DNA of 64,000 nucleotides from DASXRU01 sp034665305 (GCA_034665305.1 JAXDFZ010000003.1:62001-126000); one strand, 5' to 3'; positions 50,264-59,227 are shown, numbered from the stretch's first letter. Numbers and translations are program-made. The notes: a model not told the origin generated them from the sequence alone.

Positions 50264-51232
50264 ATGAAAGCCATTCAAATATCCCGGGTCGGCGGACCTG
50301 AAGTTTTAGAACTCGTCGAGCTGCCCGCGCCGGCACCAAAGCCGAACGAAGCGGTTGTTCAAATCAAAGCCGCAGGCGTGAACTTCATCGACGTCTATTT
50401 TCGCGAAGGGCGATATCCGGCGCCGCTGCCTTTGACGTTGGGCCAGGAAGGCGCGGGTGTGGTTGCTGCGATTGGTTCTGAAGTAACAACCGTCGCGGCC
50501 GGCGATCGCGTGGCTTACACAGGCGTTCCCGGAGCTTACGCCGAACATGCCGCGGTGCCTGCAGATCGCTTAGTCAGAATTCCCGCCGCTCTCGACTTCA
50601 ATCTCGCGGCAGCAGCGATGCTTCAGGGAATGACGGCGCATTACCTCACTCACAGCACTTATCCCATTAAGCGGGGTGAGACAGCCCTCATCCATGCGGC
50701 CGCCGGCGGCGTCGGCCAACTGTTGGTCCAGATGTGCAAACTCCGGGGCGCGCGCGTAATCGGCACTGCCGGCACCGCGGAAAAGGCCCAGCTCGCACGC
50801 GACGCCGGTGCAGATGAAGTGATCATTTACACGGAGCAGGACTTTGAAACTGAAACCAAACGGCTCACCGGCGGCGAGGGAGTGCACGTCGTTTACGACG
50901 GAGTAGGGAAGTCGACCTTTGATAAAGATCTCAACGTGTTGCGGCCGCGCGGTTATCTGGTGCTCTTTGGCGGAGCGAGTGGGGCAGTGCCGCCTTTCGA
51001 TCTGATCAAGCTTTCGCAAAAAGGCTCGTTATTTCTTACTCGCCCGAGCCTGCATCACCACATCCACACGCGCGAGGAACTCGAACAACGCTCCAGCGAA
51101 GTGTTGGACCTGGTGACCGCAGGTAAACTAAAACTGCGCATACATCAAACCTATCCGCTCGCCGCAGCCGCCCAAGCCCATCGCGATCTCGAAGGCCGAA
51201 AAACTACCGGCAAGCTACTGCTGATTCCATAG
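50264..51232 (+). CDS. NADPH:quinone oxidoreductase (MDR family)
   Basis: A 322-residue zinc-independent medium-chain dehydrogenase/reductase of the Qor type. The N-terminal MKAIQISRVGGPEVLELVE, the GVNFIDVYFREGRYP substrate site, the Rossmann motif HAAAGGVGQLLVQMCK (AAxGGVG) and the end DLEGRKTTGKLLLIP are typical. It reduces quinones with NADPH. The frame opens upstream at 50213 but family start fits the ATG at 50264. It follows the YitT gene by 43 bases. Confidence 0.95.
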   Translation: MKAIQISRVGGPEVLELVELPAPAPKPNEAVVQIKAAGVNFIDVYFREGRYPAPLPLTLGQEGAGVVAAIGSEVTTVAAGDRVAYTGVPGAYAEHAAVPADRLVRIPAALDFNLAAAAMLQGMTAHYLTHSTYPIKRGETALIHAAAGGVGQLLVQMCKLRGARVIGTAGTAEKAQLARDAGADEVIIYTEQDFETETKRLTGGEGVHVVYDGVGKSTFDKDLNVLRPRGYLVLFGGASGAVPPFDLIKLSQKGSLFLTRPSLHHHIHTREELEQRSSEVLDLVTAGKLKLRIHQTYPLAAAAQAHRDLEGRKTTGKLLLIP

Positions 51233-51242
51233 CATCCGTCGC

Positions 51243-51370
51243 GCTGAGTGTCCAAAGTCCAAAGTCCAGAGTCCAAAGTCCCGGTCACTGATCAGTGTTT
51301 GACTCGAAGCACACTTCGTCATACCAGGGTCGGGACGTTGGACCTTGGACGTTGGACATTGGACGGAACG
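51243..51370. repeat. Heptamer hairpin between two reductase genes
   Basis: GTCCAAA twice, GTCCAGA, GTCCAAA, GTCCCGG (51250-51284) are mirrored by GGACCTT / GGACGTT / GGACATT (51340-51361) in reverse complement, 7-base register throughout. Confidence 0.8.
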
Positions 51371-51416
51371 GCCCCGCGTAATCTGCAGATAACCCTGCCT
51401 CTGTTATTATCCCCGC

Positions 51417-52418
51417 ATGCAAAACAAAGAAATCCGTCTGGCCAGTCGCCCGGCCGGCATGCCCGCTGCTGAAAACTTTCAACTTGTCGATGCTGAGGTG
51501 CCGGCGCTTAACGAAGGAGAGTTGCTCGCGCGCACGCTCTACATCTCAGTCGATCCGTATTTGCGTGGCCGTATGCGCGAAGGTCGCTCATACATTCCTC
51601 CGTTTGAAGTGGGCCAGGTAATCGAGAGTGGCGGCATCGGTGAAGTGGTGGAATCCCGCAACGACAAGTTTCAAAAGGGAGACATCGTAACCGGCTTGTT
51701 TGGCTGGCGTCTTTACAATGTTGCGAAAGGCGATGGCTTGATGAAAGTCCTGCCGGGCATCCCACTCACAACCGCGTTGGGCGTGTTGGGAATGCCGGGG
51801 CTGACTGCCTACTTTGGCTTGCTCGACATCGGGCGGCCGGTCGCGGGCGAGACTGTGGTCGTTTCCGGCGCTGCCGGTGCGGTGGGCATTACCGTCTGCC
51901 AGATTGCGAAGATCAAAGGCTGCCGCGTGGTTGGAATCGCCGGCAGTGACGAGAAGAACGACTACCTGAAAACAGAACTTGCGGTCGATGCGACCATCAA
52001 TTACAAGACCGAGGATGTGCGCCAGGCATTGAAAGACGCATGCCCCAAAGGCATCGACGTTTATTTCGACAATGTTGGTGGCGACATCTCGGACGCGCTC
52101 ATGCCGCTGCTTAATCACGGCGCGCGCATAATCATCTGCGGCCAAATCTCTGTCTACAATCTCGATCGACCCAACGTTGGCCCACGGCCGCAACCTTACC
52201 TGCTGGTCAACAGTGCAATGATGCAGGGCTTCATCATTACTGACTACTCCGCGCGTTTTTCCGAAGGCGTAAAGCAAATGGCCCAGTGGCTGACGGAAGG
52301 CAAACTGAAGTACGCGGAATCGATCGTCGCAGGATTCGAAAACACACCGAGCGCGTTCATAGGCTTGTTCACCGGCGAGAACCTGGGCAAGCAAATCGTA
52401 AAAATCGCCGACGCGTGA
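51417..52418 (+). CDS. NADP-dependent enone/alkenal reductase (CurA-like)
   Basis: A 333-residue medium-chain reductase of the prostaglandin reductase/CurA type. RTLYISVDPYLRGRM near residues 41-55, GMPGLTAYFGLLDIG, the nucleotide motif VSGAAGAVGITVCQIAKIKGCRVVGIAGS and YFDNVGGDISDALMPLL are diagnostic. These enzymes reduce the C=C bond of conjugated enones with NADPH. It is a separate subfamily from the Qor gene just upstream, and the two may not share an operon because a hairpin array lies between. Confidence 0.94.
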   Translation: MQNKEIRLASRPAGMPAAENFQLVDAEVPALNEGELLARTLYISVDPYLRGRMREGRSYIPPFEVGQVIESGGIGEVVESRNDKFQKGDIVTGLFGWRLYNVAKGDGLMKVLPGIPLTTALGVLGMPGLTAYFGLLDIGRPVAGETVVVSGAAGAVGITVCQIAKIKGCRVVGIAGSDEKNDYLKTELAVDATINYKTEDVRQALKDACPKGIDVYFDNVGGDISDALMPLLNHGARIIICGQISVYNLDRPNVGPRPQPYLLVNSAMMQGFIITDYSARFSEGVKQMAQWLTEGKLKYAESIVAGFENTPSAFIGLFTGENLGKQIVKIADA

Positions 52419-52444
52419 GCTAATTCAAAGTTTGAACGAATAAA

Positions 52445-52560
52445 GAGCGGGGGCAAGCCGCCCTTCCTCACGGCAAGCATTCCAGGTTGATCGTCAGCCT
52501 TAGCAGGGTAACTCAACTCAGCTTACCTGCAGTCAGGAAGGGCGGCTTGCCCCCGCTCTT
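52445..52560. repeat. 116-base palindromic element, copy 1
   Basis: Ends GAGCGGGGGCAAGCCGCCC and its reverse complement enclose about 60 bases. A second copy (59308-59424) has the same ends and a centre that matches the reverse complement of this one, so the two are inverted copies of one MITE-like element. Confidence 0.85.
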
Positions 52561-52636
52561 TCGATAACGGCAGCGTTTGTCTTTTTGCATCGCTCTATTG
52601 TTTACTACTCACATCAACGCAATAAGGAGACATCAT

Positions 52637-53275
52637 ATGCGCCGCGCAACTCTGACCCTCACCTTCCTGGCCACGCTCTTATTGATCAGCTCTTGTTCGA
52701 ATCCTGCATCCGATAAACCCAAAGCGCTCACTAACGACGTCGCACCGGCCGCACCGACAGCCCCTTCGCCCGCCGCACCAGGCGAAAAGTATTTGATTAC
52801 AACTGAGAACTCCAAGATCCAATTCCAGGCGTCGAAAGTTACCGGTTCGCACCACGGCTCATTCGAAAAATTCAGCGGCGCAATCGACTACACCGGTAAA
52901 GTTGAAACGAGCGGCGTGACTATTAACATCGAAACTGCTTCAGTGAAGACGGACACTCCGGACCTAACAAAGCACCTGCAGACGCCTGACTTCTTTGACG
53001 TCGCAAAATTCCCGACTGCGACTTTTACTTCAACTGAGATAAAGCCCAGCTCCGGCATCAACCAAAATCACACTGTCACCGGCAACCTGCAACTGCATGG
53101 CGTGACCAAGTCGATCACATTCCCCGCGACGATTTACGTTACCCCTGGCGCCATCACCGTCGAAGCCATCTTCTCGCTCAACCGCAAAGACTTCGGTATC
53201 AACTACGCCGGCGCCGCCGACAATCTCATTCGCGACGAAGTAGTGATGGAGTTGCACGTGAAGGCGACGAAGTAA
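52637..53275 (+). CDS. YceI-like lipoprotein
   Basis: A 212-residue protein from the ATG at 52637, with AAGGAG eight bases upstream. The signal ends in LLISSC, a lipobox with Cys at about residue 20. A Pro/Ala spacer is followed by a YceI lipocalin-like beta barrel (about 55-212; YLITTENSKIQFQASKVTGSHHGSF, FPTATFTSTEIK, VTGNLQLHGVTKSITFPA). YceI proteins bind isoprenoid or lipid-like molecules in the periplasm. Stands alone. Confidence 0.94.
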   Translation: MRRATLTLTFLATLLLISSCSNPASDKPKALTNDVAPAAPTAPSPAAPGEKYLITTENSKIQFQASKVTGSHHGSFEKFSGAIDYTGKVETSGVTINIETASVKTDTPDLTKHLQTPDFFDVAKFPTATFTSTEIKPSSGINQNHTVTGNLQLHGVTKSITFPATIYVTPGAITVEAIFSLNRKDFGINYAGAADNLIRDEVVMELHVKATK

Positions 53276-53276
53276 A

Positions 53277-53485
53277 ACAGTGGGCAGTGGGCAGTGAGCA
53301 GTGGGCAGTTGTCAGCGCAAGTGAGCGGTTTGCAGTGAGCGATTACAGCGAGTGACGTTGTGTGGTCAGTACCACCCCGGGGTCTTGCGATTGCCGATTT
53401 CGGACTTCAGATTGCGGTAGAGCACCAGGAGGCGAAGGTCGAGCGATCCGCCATGCGCCATCCGCAATCCGCAATCCGCAATCGG
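53277..53485. repeat. Two heptamer arrays and a GTCAGTACCACC end
   Basis: GGGCAGT / GAGCAGT-type units (53280-53340) are followed by GTCAGTACCACC (53365-53376), like the terminal repeat at 12060, and then by GATTGCC...GATTGCG units with a mirror array of CCGCAAT (three copies, 53460-53482). Confidence 0.75.
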
Positions 53486-53525
53486 AAGATGCATCGTGTG
53501 CGATCAAATTAACATCCAACACCAT

Positions 53526-55415
53526 ATGAGATACCTAATCCTGCTTCTATTTATTCTCAGCGTGGCAACCGCATCTTATTCGCAACTCTCTCCACAGGAT
53601 TTCCATTCCTACTCGAATCCGCACGAGGTCCGCGTGCGCCATCTCGATCTCGATTGGGACCTTAACTTCGAGAAGAAGATTCTTAAAGGGACCGCGGTCC
53701 TGACCATTGACCGCCTGAGCCGGCAAGCCCCTCTGATACTCGACACGCGCCATTTGAACATCGACAAAGTCGAAACTTCCGCAGGCAGTTCAAAGTACGC
53801 GACGACCAAGTTCACTGTGGGCCCATCCGACGCAATCCTTGGCGCGCCGCTGACAATCCAGTTGCCACCAAACGCGAAGTTCGTGCGCATCACTTATTCC
53901 ACGAACCCCGACGCGTCCGGCTTGCAGTGGCTTGAGCCCGCTCAGACCGCCGGCAAGAAAGATCCTTTCATGTTCACGCAGTCGGAATCGATTCACGCGC
54001 GCAGTTGGATTCCGTTGCAGGACTCGCCCTTCGTTCGCGTCACCTACACCGCGCGCGTGCGCACGCCGCGCAACCTGCTGGCCGTGATGAGCGCTGAGAA
54101 CACGCCCAACACACCGCGCGATGGCGACTACAGTTTCCGCATGCCGCAGGCTGTCCCCTCATATTTGATTGCGCTGGCCGTCGGCGATCTCAGTTTCAGA
54201 TCGATGGGCCCGCGCACCGGTGTCTATGCGGAGCCTTCTGTTGTAGCGAAGGCTGCGAACGAGTTCAGCGATACAGAGAAAATGATCGCCGCCACCGAAA
54301 AACTTTACGGCCCATATCGTTGGGGCCGTTACGATCTGCTGGTCCTGCCGCCGAGTTTCCCTTATGGCGGCATGGAGAACCCGCGGCTGACGTTTGCCAC
54401 GCCCACAGTGCTGGCCGGCGACAAGAGTCTCGTCGCCTTAGTGGCCCATGAGTTGGCCCACTCGTGGTCGGGCAACCTCGTGACCAACGCCACCTGGCGC
54501 GACTTCTGGTTGAACGAAGGCTTCACCGTTTACCTCGAGCGGCGAATCCTCGAAACGGTCTACGGCCGCTCGCGCGCAGAGATGGAAGCGGCGCTCGGCT
54601 TGCGCGACCTGCGCGAAGAGATTGCGAACCAGGAAGAACGCGACGAAATCTTACACATTGATTTGACGGGTCGCGATCCCGACGCCGGCTCTACCGACAT
54701 TCCTTATGAAAAGGGCGCCCTCTTCCTGCTTCACCTGGAACAAACATTCGGCCGCACACGTTTCGATCAGTTCCTGCGGAGTTACTTCAATCACTTCGCG
54801 TTCCAAAGCATCACGACGGAACAATTCGTCAGTTATTTGAATGCCAACTTGATTGATAAGTATCCGTCGAAGGCGCCGCGTGTGCCGGTTGATGAGTGGA
54901 TAAACCAGCCCGGCATTCCCGCGTGCGCGCCGAACCCCACGTCCACGGCATTCAGCAAAGTGGAAGAGCACGCCAAGCGCTGGATGCGCGGAGAAGTAAA
55001 AGCGTCGGCGATTCCCACGGCGAAATGGACCACGCAGGAGTGGCTGCACTTTCTGCGCTCGCTGCCTGTGACCGGAGAAACTGCCGACCTTACGCTTCCG
55101 TACGTGCTGGATCTACAAAAGATGGCGGAGTTGGACCAGGCGTTTCACTTAACGAAATCCGGTAACTCCGAGATCGCTTTCCAGTGGCTGATGATGTCGA
55201 TCAAGAACCATTACGAGCCCGCGTACCCGCGTCTCGAAGAATTCCTGATGACCATCGGCCGCCGCAAGTTCATCAAACCGTTGTACGATGAGATGGCGAC
55301 AAGCCCGGAAGGGAAGGAACGCGCGCGCGCCATCTACCGCCGCGCCCGCTCGACCTACCATCCAATCTCAGTAGCGTCGATCGATGAAGTGCTGAAGTGG
55401 AAGTCCGATAAATGA
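53526..55415 (+). CDS. M1 aminopeptidase, leukotriene A4 hydrolase type
   Basis: A 629-residue exported zinc aminopeptidase. A signal peptide (1-20, ATASYSQ) precedes the LTA4H N-terminal beta domain. The catalytic domain has the substrate motif G281-G-M-E-N285, H308-E-L-A-H312 and third ligand E331 in WLNEGFTVYLER, exactly as in LTA4H-type enzymes. A helical C-terminal domain (about 480-629) with the end-repeat of LTA4H_C follows. The ATG at 53526 follows 30 bases of frame that only add residues before the signal peptide. Confidence 0.95.
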   Translation: MRYLILLLFILSVATASYSQLSPQDFHSYSNPHEVRVRHLDLDWDLNFEKKILKGTAVLTIDRLSRQAPLILDTRHLNIDKVETSAGSSKYATTKFTVGPSDAILGAPLTIQLPPNAKFVRITYSTNPDASGLQWLEPAQTAGKKDPFMFTQSESIHARSWIPLQDSPFVRVTYTARVRTPRNLLAVMSAENTPNTPRDGDYSFRMPQAVPSYLIALAVGDLSFRSMGPRTGVYAEPSVVAKAANEFSDTEKMIAATEKLYGPYRWGRYDLLVLPPSFPYGGMENPRLTFATPTVLAGDKSLVALVAHELAHSWSGNLVTNATWRDFWLNEGFTVYLERRILETVYGRSRAEMEAALGLRDLREEIANQEERDEILHIDLTGRDPDAGSTDIPYEKGALFLLHLEQTFGRTRFDQFLRSYFNHFAFQSITTEQFVSYLNANLIDKYPSKAPRVPVDEWINQPGIPACAPNPTSTAFSKVEEHAKRWMRGEVKASAIPTAKWTTQEWLHFLRSLPVTGETADLTLPYVLDLQKMAELDQAFHLTKSGNSEIAFQWLMMSIKNHYEPAYPRLEEFLMTIGRRKFIKPLYDEMATSPEGKERARAIYRRARSTYHPISVASIDEVLKWKSDK

Positions 55416-55544
55416 TTAAGGCCGGGGTGAAGTCAGGACCACACGCGACGAATTAATAATTTGGAAACCTCGTGATCCGTGGTTTGGAAGCACAGCCACT
55501 CCACCGACGCTTACGCGTCGAAGAGCCGCTTGCAGACGCGGCAT

Positions 55545-55632
55545 CGATGTGTGAAGTCAGTACCACCAAGCGGCTGGGTCGCCGGCTTTTAACTTCCGCA
55601 ATCCGCAATCCGCAACCTGCAATCTGCAATCG
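55545..55632. repeat. Heptamer array with GTCAGTACCACC end
   Basis: GTCAGTACCACC (55556-55567) is followed by CCGCAAT twice, CCGCAAC, CTGCAAT, CTGCAAT in register (55597-55631). It overlaps the 3' end of the minus-strand gene 55557-56045. Confidence 0.7.
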
Positions 55633-56045
55633 GTTAGTCTCGACAGCATGAATGAGAGCGAGTGGCCGTTGGTGGTCCAGCCTTCGTTGGAGTAGGTGAT
55701 GGGGAGATCGATGGCGGTGTCGGCGTCGTCTTCGGCGGCCCAGACGCAACCGGAGACTTGTTCGCAGTGCAACAGATGATGTTCGACGCCGGTGAAGACG
55801 CTGCGCCAGTAGCCGCCATAGAGAGTTTTGTAAACAACTCCGCCGGCCTGGATGTAGACGCGGGCGCCTTTGATTATCTTGTAGTTAATGCGGCCCAGTA
55901 ATTCGAGGACGCTGATTTGTTCGTGAATGCCGGGGGGCGACGGTTCGCGCTGCGTGGATCCGGCGTCGTCATCGAACCAAGGGTCATGGGCAAGCCATGC
56001 TTGAGGTTGGTATCGATCCGGCTTCTTGTGATCCACCTTCGCCAT
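55557..56045 (-). CDS. Protein of unknown function, C-terminus made of repeat
   Basis: A 162-residue cytoplasmic ORF without a recognised family. Residues 1-135 (including WLAHDPWFDDD, YKIIKGARVYIQAGGVVYKTLYGGYWRSVF, HLLHCEQVSGCVWAAEDDADT and GWTTNGHSLSFML) look like a compact domain. The tail from about residue 136 (RLTDCRLQVADCGLRKL) is a translation of GCAGATT-type heptamers and ends in the GTCAGTACC repeat end, so the gene has been extended by repeat insertion. The ATG at 56045 is the only reasonable start. Confidence 0.65.
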   Translation of the reverse strand: MAKVDHKKPDRYQPQAWLAHDPWFDDDAGSTQREPSPPGIHEQISVLELLGRINYKIIKGARVYIQAGGVVYKTLYGGYWRSVFTGVEHHLLHCEQVSGCVWAAEDDADTAIDLPITYSNEGWTTNGHSLSFMLSRLTDCRLQVADCGLRKLKAGDPAAWWY

Positions 56046-56094
56046 CGTTTTGCGAGGTAGTTTATTCCCGAGTGGGGTGGAAAGCTAGATCTAA

Positions 56095-56257
56095 GTTTCG
56101 GGTTTCGAGTTTCGGGTTTCGAGTCAGGAGGGCCTCTCCTTGGAGTGCGCCGGCTTGACGGCGCTTTGGCCATCGTTTGATTACTGAGTCTTAAGATATA
56201 TAGCAAAGAGCGCCAGCTGAGGGTGGCCAAGGCGGCGGCAAGCCGCCGCACTCCAAG
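56095..56257. repeat. Heptamer array and inverted CACTCCA-type repeats
   Basis: GTTTCGG / GTTTCGA alternate four times (56097-56124). After it, GGAGTGCGCCGGCTTGACGGC (56138-56158) and GGCGGCAAGCCGCCGCACTCC (56230-56250) face each other; relatives of the latter lie near 3424, 9648, 19620 and 29675. Confidence 0.7.
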
Positions 56258-56372
56258 GTGTTGACCCTTGATCGCCAAGCGGCTCTATTTCTCGACAGGG
56301 CCAACCCAATCGTGGTACAAGGCGCTGCGAAAAGTTCCTCCTATCCCAGCGCCCAGATTCTGGAGACAAAAC

Positions 56373-57095
56373 ATGCAAGCAGTCCCGGCCGTGATTCGCA
56401 AGCGACGCGAGCGAACGTTCTACATCTCGATGTCGCTCGCGATATTGATCACAGTCTTTGCCGGCTTCGCGCCCAGCTACTATCTACGGCCTTTTTATAC
56501 GCCCAGTTCGCTGATGCCTTTGCTGCATTTGCATGGGTTGGTGTTCACGTCATGGCTGGTGTTGTTCATGGTCCAAACAACGCTGGTCGCGGCTCATCGC
56601 ACCGACATTCACCGGCGGCTGGGAATTGCCGGGGGCGTAATTGCGGTGCTGATGATTGTGGTCGGCGTCGTTACGGCGCTTGTCAGGGCGAAGCAGGGAG
56701 CGACGCCGTTGCCGGAAGTCTCGCCGCTTTCCTTCCTGGTGATTCCGCTCGGCGACCTGTTCGTGTTTGCAATCCTGATTGCCGCGGGGTTTTTCTTCCG
56801 GCGCCGCCCGGACGTGCACAAGCGTCTGATGATGCTCGCGACGATCTCAATTTTGGGAGCGGCGATCGCGCGGCTGCCGTTTGCGATCATGCAGGCGGGA
56901 CCGCCGGCGTTCTTCGGATTCACCGACGTGTTCGTGCTGGCTTGTATTGTTTACGACCTGGTAACGCTCAGGCGGGTACATCGCGCGACGGCTTTGGCAG
57001 CGTTTCTGATAATCGCGTTACAGCCATTGCGACTGGCGATCGCCGAGACCGGCCCGTGGCTTTCGTTTGCCGGCTGGCTAACGGGTTGGGTTTGA
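56373..57095 (+). CDS. Integral membrane protein of unknown function
   Basis: A 240-residue protein with six membrane segments (near 15-35, 45-67, 80-102, 113-135, 150-170, 195-215). His residues near helix ends (HLHGLVF, AAHRTDIHRRLG, DVHKRLMML) recur in a way that suggests heme or metal ligation, but no family is named with certainty. The ATG at 56373 follows TGGAGA six bases upstream; an earlier ATG at 56268 reads through repeat DNA. Confidence 0.8.
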   Translation: MQAVPAVIRKRRERTFYISMSLAILITVFAGFAPSYYLRPFYTPSSLMPLLHLHGLVFTSWLVLFMVQTTLVAAHRTDIHRRLGIAGGVIAVLMIVVGVVTALVRAKQGATPLPEVSPLSFLVIPLGDLFVFAILIAAGFFFRRRPDVHKRLMMLATISILGAAIARLPFAIMQAGPPAFFGFTDVFVLACIVYDLVTLRRVHRATALAAFLIIALQPLRLAIAETGPWLSFAGWLTGWV

Positions 57096-57121
57096 GTTGA
57101 ATTGGGTCGCACGCAGAGTTC

Positions 57122-57262
57122 ACTAGCGCGAAGCGGTTGCGACCTTCAGCCCAGGGTTGCCGCCGCGGCTCCTGGGTAGCGAAGTTCTCTCTTCTATGCG
57201 TGATTACCCAACATAGCCGAAGCGCAACGTTGGGCTGGAGGCCGTAACCGCTTCGCGGTTAG
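57122..57262. repeat. Inverted repeat element with GCGAAGCGGTTGCGACC ends
   Basis: Ends GCGAAGCGGTTGCGACCTTCAG (57127-57148) and GGCCGTAACCGCTTCGCGG (57240-57258) are inverted copies. Inside, GCCCAGGGTTG and CAACGTTGGGC face each other. It is a MITE-like element with no ORF. Confidence 0.7.
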
Positions 57263-57272
57263 CATTGCGTAC

Positions 57273-57446
57273 TTAGCGCCGGAGCAGGATTAGGATTCCC
57301 GCAACGATGCCGAGTATTGCCAGTCCGGTCGTGACTGTGGCCGAGACCTTCACGTTAAGCAGAGGCAAGATTCCAGTCAGTATCAACCACAAGCCAAGTA
57401 AAAGCATTCCCAGGTTTCTTCCTGCCAGATTGTTCGTTAGCGCCAT
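57273..57446 (-). CDS. 57-residue membrane protein
   Basis: A short ORF from the ATG at 57446 with an excellent AAGGAG seven bases upstream. Two hydrophobic segments (about residues 13-30, MLLLGLWLILTGILPLL, and 41-55, LAILGIVAGILILL) separated by a short polar turn, ending in two Arg. The product is a small integral membrane hairpin without a known family. It lies between two repeat elements. Confidence 0.75.
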   Translation of the reverse strand: MALTNNLAGRNLGMLLLGLWLILTGILPLLNVKVSATVTTGLAILGIVAGILILLRR

Positions 57447-57467
57447 TCGATCTCTCCTTTAAGTTAG

Positions 57468-57540
57468 CTGTAACGCAAACTGTTAGTTTGCGATGGTGAA
57501 AAAGATTCAAGCGCGCGCAACCTAACAGTTTGCGTTACGG
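57468..57540. repeat. Palindromic element TGTAACGCAAACTG, copy 2
   Basis: Ends CTGTAACGCAAACTGTTAG and CTAACAGTTTGCGTTACGG enclose a centre (GATGGTGAAAAAGATTC) that is the reverse complement of the one in the copy at 49207. It is followed by a GGCGGCCACGGAGTGCCGCC fragment also seen near 9687. Confidence 0.8.
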
Positions 57541-57577
57541 AAGCCAAGGGGGCGGCCACGGAGTGCCGCCCCTACAA

Positions 57578-58075
57578 TTACGCGTCGGGGCGGAAGATGA
57601 TGCAGGTCGTGGTGCCGTGCGCGTAGATTTTTCCGTTCGCGTCCACGATCTTTCCTTCGGCAGTGGCGGTCGTGCGTCCGGCATGAATGATGTCGGCTTC
57701 GCAACGGACCTCGCCGGTTTCCGCGGACATGGGTCGCAGGTAGTTAACCTTGATCTCGAGTGTTGTGTAGCCGGCGCCGGCGGTCAGCGTCGAATGGACG
57801 GCGCACCCCATCGCGGAATCCAAGAGCGTCGCCGCGAGTCCGCCGTGCACGACGCCGATGGGATTGTAATGATACTCGGCGGGCTCGACAGTGAAGACTG
57901 CGTGGCCTTCGCTCAGCTCGGCTATCCGAAAATCTAGAAGCAGGCCGATGGGCGGAGGTGGTAATTCACCGGAGATAATCTTATTCAGATATTCCATCCC
58001 GCTGAGGCCGTCGGCGGCTTTTGCCAGGGTGCGAGGATCCTGCCAGGTAATGGTGCGCGTGCGCTCGTTGGACAT
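57578..58075 (-). CDS. PaaI-type hotdog thioesterase
   Basis: A 165-residue hotdog-fold protein. HYNPIGVVHGGLAATLLDSAMGCAV is the hallmark of PaaI-type acyl-CoA thioesterases (catalytic Asp in LLDSAMG, His-Gly-Gly motif), with ITWQDPRTLAKAADGLSGMEYL as N-terminal part and TATAEGKIVDANGKIYAHGTTT at the end. It would hydrolyse aromatic or medium-chain acyl-CoA. The ATG at 58075 was chosen because the longer frame to 58189 reads heptamer repeats. Confidence 0.92.
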   Translation of the reverse strand: MSNERTRTITWQDPRTLAKAADGLSGMEYLNKIISGELPPPPIGLLLDFRIAELSEGHAVFTVEPAEYHYNPIGVVHGGLAATLLDSAMGCAVHSTLTAGAGYTTLEIKVNYLRPMSAETGEVRCEADIIHAGRTTATAEGKIVDANGKIYAHGTTTCIIFRPDA

Positions 58076-58084
58076 GGGCGAATG

Positions 58085-58240
58085 ATACCAGTGGGCGGTG
58101 GGCAGTGGGCAGTTCGCAGTGGGCAGTGGGCAGTGGGCGGTGGGCAGTTCGCAGTGGGCAGTTCGCAGTAGGCAGTTCGCAGTAGACAAAAGTCTATTTT
58201 CTGCCGACTGCCGACTGCCGACTGCCCACCGCTCACTGCG
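58085..58240. repeat. Long heptamer array of GGGCAGT units
   Basis: About fifteen units of GGGCAGT, GGGCGGT, TCGCAGT and AGGCAGT run from 58090 to 58188, followed by the reverse array (GACTGCC three times, then CACCGCTCACTGC) to 58240, where it meets the 3' end of the aldo/keto reductase gene. Confidence 0.9.
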
Positions 58241-59225
58241 ACCAGGCGGCCGGCTTGCGTTCCCAGCGATGCTGTTTGAGTTGTTTAAGTAATTCAGCGG
58301 GAAGGGGACCGGCGTCGCTGGCTTCGATGTTGGCTTCGACGTGGTGCAGTTTGCGCATGCCCGGAATGATTGTGCTGACCGTTGGATTTGAAAGGATGAA
58401 GCGCAGGGCCATCTCCGGCATCGTCATTCGCGTGGAATGTTCCTGGTTCCATTTCCGGAGCAGTTCTTTTAATGCGTCGGCACGTTCAACGCTGGGGATC
58501 AGGTTGTCGGGAACGAAATAGGTGCCGCGCCAATCGACCTCGGGCCAGCGGCTTTCCTTCGTTAATGTGCCGGTCAATGTTCCCTCATCAAACGGCACGC
58601 GCGCGATCACTGCGACTTTCATTTCATCGCAAGCCGGAAAGAGTTCGTCCTCGGGATTTTGATCGAAGATGTTATAGATGACCTGCACCGAATCGATTTG
58701 GCCGGTGCGGACTGCGCGGATTCCGTTCCAGGGTTCCCAGCGGTTGAGACTAATACCGACCGCTTTGATTAAGCCCTGGCTGCGCATGTCGTCGAGTTTG
58801 TACAGCCAGCGATCGTCGCGCAGCCAGTTGTCGTCCCAAGTGTGAAACTGCATGAGGTCGAAACTTTCGAGGCCGGCATTTTCGAGACTGCGGTGCACGT
58901 ACTCTTCAACGTGGTCCGGCGGATAAGACTGTTTCAGGGTGGAATCCGACCGCGCCGGCCACTGCTTGTTCATCGGCGGGATCTTCGTGGCGGTGTACAA
59001 GCGCTGGTCGCGATTCGCGCGAACAGTTTGCCCGAGCAATTTCTCGCTGTGCCCGTCGCCATACGCGTAGGCAGTGTCGAAGAAGTTGCAACCAAGTTCC
59101 ACTGCCGCTTGGAGAGACTGCAGCGACTCCTGATCGTCGGAAGCGGACCAGCTTCCCATGCCCCACATCCCGTAACCGATCTCGCTGACCTGCCAGCCGG
59201 TCCGGCCGAATTGTCTGAATTTCAT
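58233..59225 (-). CDS. Aldo/keto reductase
   Basis: A 330-residue TIM-barrel NADP oxidoreductase of the AKR family. MKFRQFGRTGWQVSEIGYGMWGMG, FFDTAYAYGDGHSEKLLGQ (catalytic Asp and Tyr), ATKIPPM (Lys), and LMQFHTWDDNW (His) carry the tetrad; AVGISLNRWEPWNGI and STIIPGMRKLHHVEANI bind the cofactor. The substrate is unknown. The last four residues are encoded by the adjoining heptamer array. Confidence 0.95.
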   Translation of the reverse strand: MKFRQFGRTGWQVSEIGYGMWGMGSWSASDDQESLQSLQAAVELGCNFFDTAYAYGDGHSEKLLGQTVRANRDQRLYTATKIPPMNKQWPARSDSTLKQSYPPDHVEEYVHRSLENAGLESFDLMQFHTWDDNWLRDDRWLYKLDDMRSQGLIKAVGISLNRWEPWNGIRAVRTGQIDSVQVIYNIFDQNPEDELFPACDEMKVAVIARVPFDEGTLTGTLTKESRWPEVDWRGTYFVPDNLIPSVERADALKELLRKWNQEHSTRMTMPEMALRFILSNPTVSTIIPGMRKLHHVEANIEASDAGPLPAELLKQLKQHRWERKPAAWSQ

Positions 59226-59227
59226 GA

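Noticed and set aside
58076..58189. N-terminal extension of the hotdog thioesterase
   Set aside because: The extra 38 residues are a translation of heptamer repeats (repeated PTAHC/PTANC); the ATG at 58075 fits the family.
58085..58240. Regular repeats resembling a CRISPR array
   Set aside because: The period is 7 bases with no spacers, and no cas gene is near.
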